A stretch of 64,000 nucleotides of DNA from Robiginitalea myxolifaciens (GTDB taxonomy: Bacteria; Bacteroidota; Bacteroidia; Flavobacteriales; Flavobacteriaceae): positions 682,001 to 746,000 of the forward strand of contig NZ_FOYQ01000002.1 in NCBI RefSeq assembly GCF_900115205.1, in the 5' to 3' direction. Shown one piece after another: positions 58,968 to 64,000 of the stretch (its first letter is position 1; each line of letters starts with the position of its first letter). Under the pieces are notes generated by a model that was given only the letters and a program-made list of their open reading frames with translations, searched no databases and had not been told where the DNA came from. Position numbers and translations under genes: made by a program.

Positions 58968-61370
58968 ATGGGGCACAAACGCTTTTGGGTTCTTCCAACC
59001 CTACTGATATGTTGCGTATTTCAACTTGCAGCGCAGCAACGATACACATTAAGCGGAACAGTTTACGAGGCAGGATCCAACGAGACCATGATCGGGGTAA
59101 ACATCATTGTTCCCGAATTGCAAACCGGCGCGGTTACTAACGAATATGGATTCTTTTCCCTTTCCCTCCCGGAAGGAAGCTATGAGGTAGTCGTTCGTTT
59201 TCTGGGGTATTCCGATATCCGCCAAACCATCAATTTCAATGCCGACCGACGCCTGGATTTCAACCTCGTTGAAGAAGCTGAGCAGTTAGAGGAAGTTGTA
59301 GTAACCGATGATGCCACCCGCCTGGATATTCGCCAGCCCCAAATGAGCGTGAATACCCTCAAGGTAGAGACGATCAAAAAAATCCCCGTAGTCCTGGGGG
59401 AAGCCGACGTAATTAAATCCTTAATCCTCCTCCCGGGGGTTACCAATGCGGGAGAAGCATCCTCCGGTTTCAATGTGCGGGGAGGTGCAGCAGATCAAAA
59501 CCTAATCCTGCTCGATGAGGCGGTGATATTTAATTCCTCCCACCTCTTTGGCTTCTTCTCGGTATTCAACCCGGATGCGATCAAAGATGTTAAACTATTC
59601 AAAGGCGGTATTCCGGCTCGTTATGGCGGTCGGGTTTCCTCCGTTCTCGAGATTTTCCAGAAAGAAGGAAATTCCAAAGAATTCCATATGAATGGCGGAA
59701 TTGGAGCCGTAGCCAGCAGGCTACTCGCCGAAGGTCCTATTGTAAAGGACAAAGCCGCTTTCCTGGTTGGAGGAAGGGCTTCCTACGCCCACCTTTTCCT
59801 CCCCTTGTTTGATATTGACAACAGGGCCTACTTCTATGACCTGAACACCAAATTCAATTACCGGGTAAACGAACGCAACAGCCTCTTCTTGTCGGGCTAT
59901 TTTGGTCGGGACCTGTTCAGCATCAATGATTTATTTGTAAATACCTACGGGAATGCCGTGGTAAACTTCCGGTGGAACCACTTGTTTTCGGATAAACTCT
60001 TTTCCAACCTCAGCTTAATTTACTCCGATTACTATTACGGGTTGGAACTGGATTTTGTAGGCTTCGAATGGGATTCAGGCATCAGGAATTTTAACCTGAA
60101 GTACGACCTGAAACACTATATCAATGATGGCTTGCAAATCAATTACGGGCTCAACAATATCTATTACGTCTTTAACCCGGGAAAGATCACGCCGAATTCT
60201 CCGGAATCCGGGATCGTAGAAGAGCAGCTGACCCAGAAATACGCCAACGAAAATGCGATCTATGTAGACGTAAACCAGGAGATCAGCCCGAAACTCAATG
60301 TGAACTACGGTCTTCGGGTAAGTCAGTTTAACCGGTTGGGACAGGATGAGTTTTTTGTGTATGAAAACGACAATCCGGTAATATTTAATCCTTTTAGCCT
60401 GGTTTATCAGGAAGCGACCCCGATTGACACCCTCAGTGCAGACCGCTTTCAGACCCTGGAAAAATTCCTGAACCTGGAACCCCGCGCTTCCGTTTCCTAC
60501 GCCTTTAACGACAGGACTTCGGTAAAGGCCAGCTACACGCGAATGGCCCAGTACCTGCACCTGCTCTCAAACACCAATTCGCCTACCCCGCTGGACGTCT
60601 GGACCCCTAGTGGCCCGTATACCAAACCACAACTTATCGATCATTACGCCGTTGGCTATTTCAGGGATATCGGCCAGGGGAAGTACAGTCTGGAAACCGA
60701 AGTGTTTTACAAGGAAGTCCAAAATCGGATAGATTATATCGACGGGGCTAACCTGATTGCCAATAACGCCATAGAGCAGGTAATTCTCAACGGTGAGGCT
60801 CGTGCTTATGGTTTGGAATTCCTCCTGAGGAAAAATGAAGGGCCTTTAACGGGTTGGATTGCCTACACCCTGGCAAAATCGGAGCAACGTACGCCTGGTC
60901 GCACTACCCTAACAGCTACCGGAATTGAAGTTGAGGAAACCGGAATAAATTTCGGGGACTGGTATAACACGCCATTTGATAAACGTCATGATATTGCCGT
61001 TTATGGTAACTATGAACTCAATGCCAAATGGAGTTTTAATACCAACTTTATTTATCAAACCGGCCAACCTACCAACTATCCGATTGGTCAATTTCAGTTC
61101 GAAGGCCTGGTGGTCCCTTACTTTGGTCTGAGAAATCAGGAGCGCCTGCCGGATTACCACCGATTGGATATTGCGGCTACCCTTACCCCGAAACGGAAAC
61201 CGAATCGGAAAGTACAGGGTGAATGGGTCTTCAGCATCTATAATGTTTACAACCGCATGAACGCCGCTTCGATCAATTTCCGACAAAATCAGGATACCGG
61301 TCGCAATGAAGCGGTGCGTACTTCGATATTCGGAATTGTACCCTCTGTGACCTATAATTTTCGATTCTAA
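58968..61370 (+). CDS. TonB-dependent receptor with carboxypeptidase-like N-terminal domain
   Basis: 800 residues, signal ending near FQLAAQQ. A CarboxypepD_reg-like domain (about 25-105, LSGTVYEAGSNETMIGVNI) precedes the plug (VVVTDDATRLDIRQPQMSV, then GFNVRGGAADQNLILLDEA) and a C-terminal barrel ending in PSVTYNFRF. It imports a ligand across the outer membrane with TonB energy. Three DUF4249 lipoproteins follow at 3-9 base spacing, so they are surely one operon and probably function together, much as SusC with SusD, though DUF4249 is unrelated to SusD. Confidence 0.92.
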   Translation: MGHKRFWVLPTLLICCVFQLAAQQRYTLSGTVYEAGSNETMIGVNIIVPELQTGAVTNEYGFFSLSLPEGSYEVVVRFLGYSDIRQTINFNADRRLDFNLVEEAEQLEEVVVTDDATRLDIRQPQMSVNTLKVETIKKIPVVLGEADVIKSLILLPGVTNAGEASSGFNVRGGAADQNLILLDEAVIFNSSHLFGFFSVFNPDAIKDVKLFKGGIPARYGGRVSSVLEIFQKEGNSKEFHMNGGIGAVASRLLAEGPIVKDKAAFLVGGRASYAHLFLPLFDIDNRAYFYDLNTKFNYRVNERNSLFLSGYFGRDLFSINDLFVNTYGNAVVNFRWNHLFSDKLFSNLSLIYSDYYYGLELDFVGFEWDSGIRNFNLKYDLKHYINDGLQINYGLNNIYYVFNPGKITPNSPESGIVEEQLTQKYANENAIYVDVNQEISPKLNVNYGLRVSQFNRLGQDEFFVYENDNPVIFNPFSLVYQEATPIDTLSADRFQTLEKFLNLEPRASVSYAFNDRTSVKASYTRMAQYLHLLSNTNSPTPLDVWTPSGPYTKPQLIDHYAVGYFRDIGQGKYSLETEVFYKEVQNRIDYIDGANLIANNAIEQVILNGEARAYGLEFLLRKNEGPLTGWIAYTLAKSEQRTPGRTTLTATGIEVEETGINFGDWYNTPFDKRHDIAVYGNYELNAKWSFNTNFIYQTGQPTNYPIGQFQFEGLVVPYFGLRNQERLPDYHRLDIAATLTPKRKPNRKVQGEWVFSIYNVYNRMNAASINFRQNQDTGRNEAVRTSIFGIVPSVTYNFRF

Positions 61371-61373
61371 GCT

Positions 61374-62297
61374 ATGAAGAAGGAAAACGCAACAAAGGGA
61401 GTACTGCTTGTCATGCTTTGCCTGCTTGGCCTGATAGCCAATAGCTGCGAGGATGTAATTGAAATAGAAGTACCCACGGAGCCACCCCGGCTGGTCGTTG
61501 AAGGGCTGATACGGGTAGATGTGGACCAGCAATTTGCGCCCGTAGAAATCCGCTTAACACAAACGGCAGGATTTTTTGAAGAAGTACAGCTGGTTACCGA
61601 CGTGGACGAAATCTTCATTATCCTTCAGCAATTCGAAAACGGCGTTCCCAATGGGATGTCGGGACGTTCCAGCCTGGCGCAGAGCAGCCCGGGTAGTGGG
61701 ATTTACATCCCGGACCCCACCTTTGACGAGGACCAGCGCATTGCGGTGGATTCAATCACGCAAAACGACATATTATATACCCTGGTTATCGAATGGCGCG
61801 GGCGTAGGTACGCCGCACAGACCCGATACGTGCCAACAGTCCCATTAGACGATCTGGCACAGGGGGATCGCACCCTTTTCGATGACGAACAGACCGAGGT
61901 AGTCGTAGAATTTACCGATAACGGAGAGCGGGACGACTTTTATCTCTTTGATTTCGGATTTGGAAATTTCCTTCCCTCCGAGGATACTTTTTATCAGGGG
62001 CAGCAATTCAGTTTCTCTTATTTCTACGATGAGATTTTTGAACCGGGTACGGAGTTAACCATCGGCATTCTGGGGGCAGATCAGGAATTTTACAACTATA
62101 TGAATCTATTGGTCGGGCAGGCAGAGTCGGACGATGGCCCTTTTCAGACTCCGGTTGCCACGGTCCGCGGAAATGTTTTTGACGTAACCGACCTCGACAA
62201 TATTGATGATTTTGATAATGCGAACCAGGCTGAAATCTTTCCATTAGGGTATTTTGCTGTGGTACAAGAGTTTACAGCCAACATCACCATAGAATAG
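61374..62297 (+). CDS. DUF4249 lipoprotein, copy 1
   Basis: 307 residues. Lipobox IANSC (Cys25), then EDVIEIEVPTEPPRLVVEGL, the conserved N-terminal motif of DUF4249. The rest is beta-rich with YTLVIEWRGRRYAAQTRYVP and EVVVEFTDNGERDDFYLFDF. DUF4249 proteins accompany TonB-dependent receptors in Bacteroidetes; their ligand is unknown. It begins 3 bases after the receptor stop. The following two genes are paralogues sharing all these blocks. Confidence 0.9.
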   Translation: MKKENATKGVLLVMLCLLGLIANSCEDVIEIEVPTEPPRLVVEGLIRVDVDQQFAPVEIRLTQTAGFFEEVQLVTDVDEIFIILQQFENGVPNGMSGRSSLAQSSPGSGIYIPDPTFDEDQRIAVDSITQNDILYTLVIEWRGRRYAAQTRYVPTVPLDDLAQGDRTLFDDEQTEVVVEFTDNGERDDFYLFDFGFGNFLPSEDTFYQGQQFSFSYFYDEIFEPGTELTIGILGADQEFYNYMNLLVGQAESDDGPFQTPVATVRGNVFDVTDLDNIDDFDNANQAEIFPLGYFAVVQEFTANITIE

Positions 62298-62302
62298 TAC
62301 AA

Positions 62303-63214
62303 ATGTCGGCGCGCAGATTTTACTTATTGTTGCTCCCGTTACTTGCAATCGCTTTTGCTTCCTGCGAGGATGTAATCGAGGTGGAAGTCCCGGAAGAAGA
62401 CCCGCGCCTGAATGTCGAAGGATTAATTCGGGTAGATACCACCGAAGAATTCCTCCCTATCGAAATCAAATTAAGTACCACGACGCCATTTTTCGGGGAA
62501 TTTCAGCCCGTTAACGAGGTCGAAGAAATTGTGATTATCATTCAGGTCTTTGACGAAGAGGGCAATTCCCAGGGTACAGGTACGTCGGTACTGGGACGTG
62601 ATGAAACCCGCGAAGGCTATTACATTCCCGTGGTTATCGAAGGAGATGTGGACGAGCGCGTTGGGATGGGAATCATTGAATTTGACGTCCTATACACCCT
62701 GGTAATCACTTGGGAAGGAAGGCGGTATGCCGCTCAGACCCGATATGTACCCGCTGTGCCCATTGCCGAGGCCAGCTTCGGGGGCAATACGCTTTTCGAC
62801 GAAGATGAAACCGAGATCGTTGTCCGATTTACAGATAATGCAGATCCGGGTGACTACTATATTTTCGATTTCGGGGAAGGGGAATACCTCCCCTCAGAAG
62901 ACGAATTTTACAACGGTCAGGATTTTGAGTTCTCCTATTTTGTACAACGGGAACTAACCACGGAAGATCCGCTGGAAATTAAAATATTGGGGGCAGACCA
63001 GACTTTTTACAACTACATGCTGCTCCTTACCGAACAATCCGGGCTGCTTGAAAATCCGTTCCAGGTTCCAGTGGCTACTGTTCGGGGCAATGTTTTTGAC
63101 GTTACTGAACTGGACAACATTGAAAATTTTGACAATGCTGGCTCCCCCATGGTCTTCCCCCTGGGTTATTTTGCAATCGTTCAGGAGTTTACCTATACCG
63201 TTCCGGCCGAATAG
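62303..63214 (+). CDS. DUF4249 lipoprotein, copy 2
   Basis: 303 residues, lipobox AFASC (Cys21) followed by EDVIEVEVPEEDPRLNVEGL. It is collinear with copy 1: YTLVITWEGRRYAAQTRYVP, EIVVRFTDNADPGDYYIFDF, and the C-terminal ATVRGNVFDVTELDNI. The divergence from copy 1 is high in the loops, so the duplication is not recent. Ends in TAG; copy 3 begins 9 bases later in the same reading frame. Confidence 0.9.
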   Translation: MSARRFYLLLLPLLAIAFASCEDVIEVEVPEEDPRLNVEGLIRVDTTEEFLPIEIKLSTTTPFFGEFQPVNEVEEIVIIIQVFDEEGNSQGTGTSVLGRDETREGYYIPVVIEGDVDERVGMGIIEFDVLYTLVITWEGRRYAAQTRYVPAVPIAEASFGGNTLFDEDETEIVVRFTDNADPGDYYIFDFGEGEYLPSEDEFYNGQDFEFSYFVQRELTTEDPLEIKILGADQTFYNYMLLLTEQSGLLENPFQVPVATVRGNVFDVTELDNIENFDNAGSPMVFPLGYFAIVQEFTYTVPAE

Positions 63215-63223
63215 TATCACATT

Positions 63224-64000
63224 TTGAAGGTTTCCAGATTTTTATTGTTCCTTAGCGTTAGCCTGCTTTTTGCGGCCTGTGAAGATGTGGTGGAAGTGGA
63301 AGTCACAGATTCACCCCCCAGACTCCTGGTCGAAGGCCTGCTTCGGGTAGACGAACAACAAGCCTTTATCCCCGTGAGGATACAGCTTAAGGAAACCGCT
63401 GGATTCTTTGAAGAACTTACCCCTACCCAGGCCGAGAACATCTTTATCCAGGTGGAGCGTTTTGAGGATGGACAGCTCATCGAATCCTTCAGTTCGCTCC
63501 TGGCGGAAGAAAGTCCGGGAACCGGGCTCTATGTGCCGGATCCGAATGCATTTGGAGACCAGCGGATTCCAACGGTCTTTCTGAATGCCGAGGTTCGCTT
63601 TACCTTGAATATACTCCATAAGGGAAGGAACTATGTAGCACAAACCTGGTACCAACCTGTAGTTCCGATCGATTTTGTATTACAAGGCAGAAATACCCTT
63701 TTTGAAGGAGATGAGACCGAGGTAATAATCACCTTTTCTGATCCGGGTACGACCGACGATTTTTACTTGTTCCAGTTTGACCCGGGGGAGTATTTGGTAA
63801 CCGAGGATCAGTTTTATCAGGGACAGCTATTTCAGTTTTCCTATTTCTATGAAGATCCTATTCCAGAGGGCACGCTTAAAACCATTCGGATCATGGGGGC
63901 GAGTGCGGAATTTTACAATTACATGGATTTACTCATCGAACAAAGTGAACTGGAAGGACCCTTTCAGGTACCCGCAGCCACAGTAAGGGGAAACGTTTTG
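63224..64000 (+). CDS. DUF4249 lipoprotein, copy 3 (3' end outside window)
   Basis: 259 residues are visible before the window ends. The only reasonable start is the TTG at 63224, giving MKVSRFLLFLSVSLLFAAC with a lipobox (FAAC, Cys19) directly followed by EDVVEVEVTDSPPRLLVEGL. The frame then continues collinear with copies 1 and 2, including QFSYFYEDP and ATVRGNV just before the end. No ATG is available near the signal. It is in frame with copy 2, separated by one TAG and nine bases. Confidence 0.9.
   Translation, partial: MKVSRFLLFLSVSLLFAACEDVVEVEVTDSPPRLLVEGLLRVDEQQAFIPVRIQLKETAGFFEELTPTQAENIFIQVERFEDGQLIESFSSLLAEESPGTGLYVPDPNAFGDQRIPTVFLNAEVRFTLNILHKGRNYVAQTWYQPVVPIDFVLQGRNTLFEGDETEVIITFSDPGTTDDFYLFQFDPGEYLVTEDQFYQGQLFQFSYFYEDPIPEGTLKTIRIMGASAEFYNYMDLLIEQSELEGPFQVPAATVRGNVL

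Overview
The window looks like a chromosomal segment of a marine-type Flavobacteriaceae bacterium (phylum Bacteroidota) with a base composition near 50 % G+C by eye. The evidence is the gene families (DUF4249 lipoproteins beside a TonB-dependent receptor, DUF2807/DUF4097 proteins, monomeric isocitrate dehydrogenase, BshC, many short LxxC lipoproteins), weak Shine-Dalgarno sequences, and many exact copies of the Bacteroidetes -7 promoter element TAnnTTTG. I see no tRNA, rRNA, CRISPR array, insertion sequence or prophage. Gene order is dense: three convergent pairs interlock their stop codons and one divergent pair shares a CATG start.

Layout. 1-3017: end of a sigma/anti-sigma type operon followed by three exported beta-repeat proteins. 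3057-5209: UMF1-type transporter and M48 lipoprotein protease, reverse strand. 5255-13307: reverse-strand glycogen cluster glgE - maltokinase - glgB - GH31 alpha-glucosidase, with no treS. 13516-16957: collagen-like lipoprotein, lipoprotein MsrB, lipoamide dehydrogenase, DUF3817 protein, AroQ. 16987-20847: two small outer-membrane barrels, XerD, an exported M20 amidohydrolase. 20898-22122: ECF sigma factor with a membrane partner. 22119-25069: acyltransferase, CoA pyrophosphatase, cyclophilin lipoprotein, TRIC channel. 25072-32094: RDD, SpoIIM-like, multi-pass membrane protein, DUF4129, DUF4350, MoxR ATPase and DUF58 genes, an uncharacterised membrane/AAA+ system.

32158-37407: exported M20 hydrolase, TPR protein, nitronate monooxygenase-like enzyme, MnmA. 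37573-38958: three-domain fasciclin lipoprotein. 39223-48306: long reverse-strand block guaA, LysM/periplasmic-binding fusion lipoprotein, osmC, DUF922, pyrG, yidC and an Arg-rich/acidic exported protein. 48755-54773: pyridoxamine-phosphate-oxidase-like protein, BshC (bacillithiol), large M14 peptidase, exported PLP enzyme. 54852-64000: carboxypeptidase-regulatory-domain protein, icd, a TonB-dependent receptor and three tandem DUF4249 lipoproteins, the last cut by the window end.

The two longest intergenic gaps (48307-48754 and 56130-56679) are not empty: each holds a set of nested inverted repeats plus an intrinsic terminator, and each is a candidate for an unannotated structured RNA. These, the RDD-to-DUF58 cluster, the LysM-binding-protein fusion and the treS-less GlgE cluster are the most interesting items.
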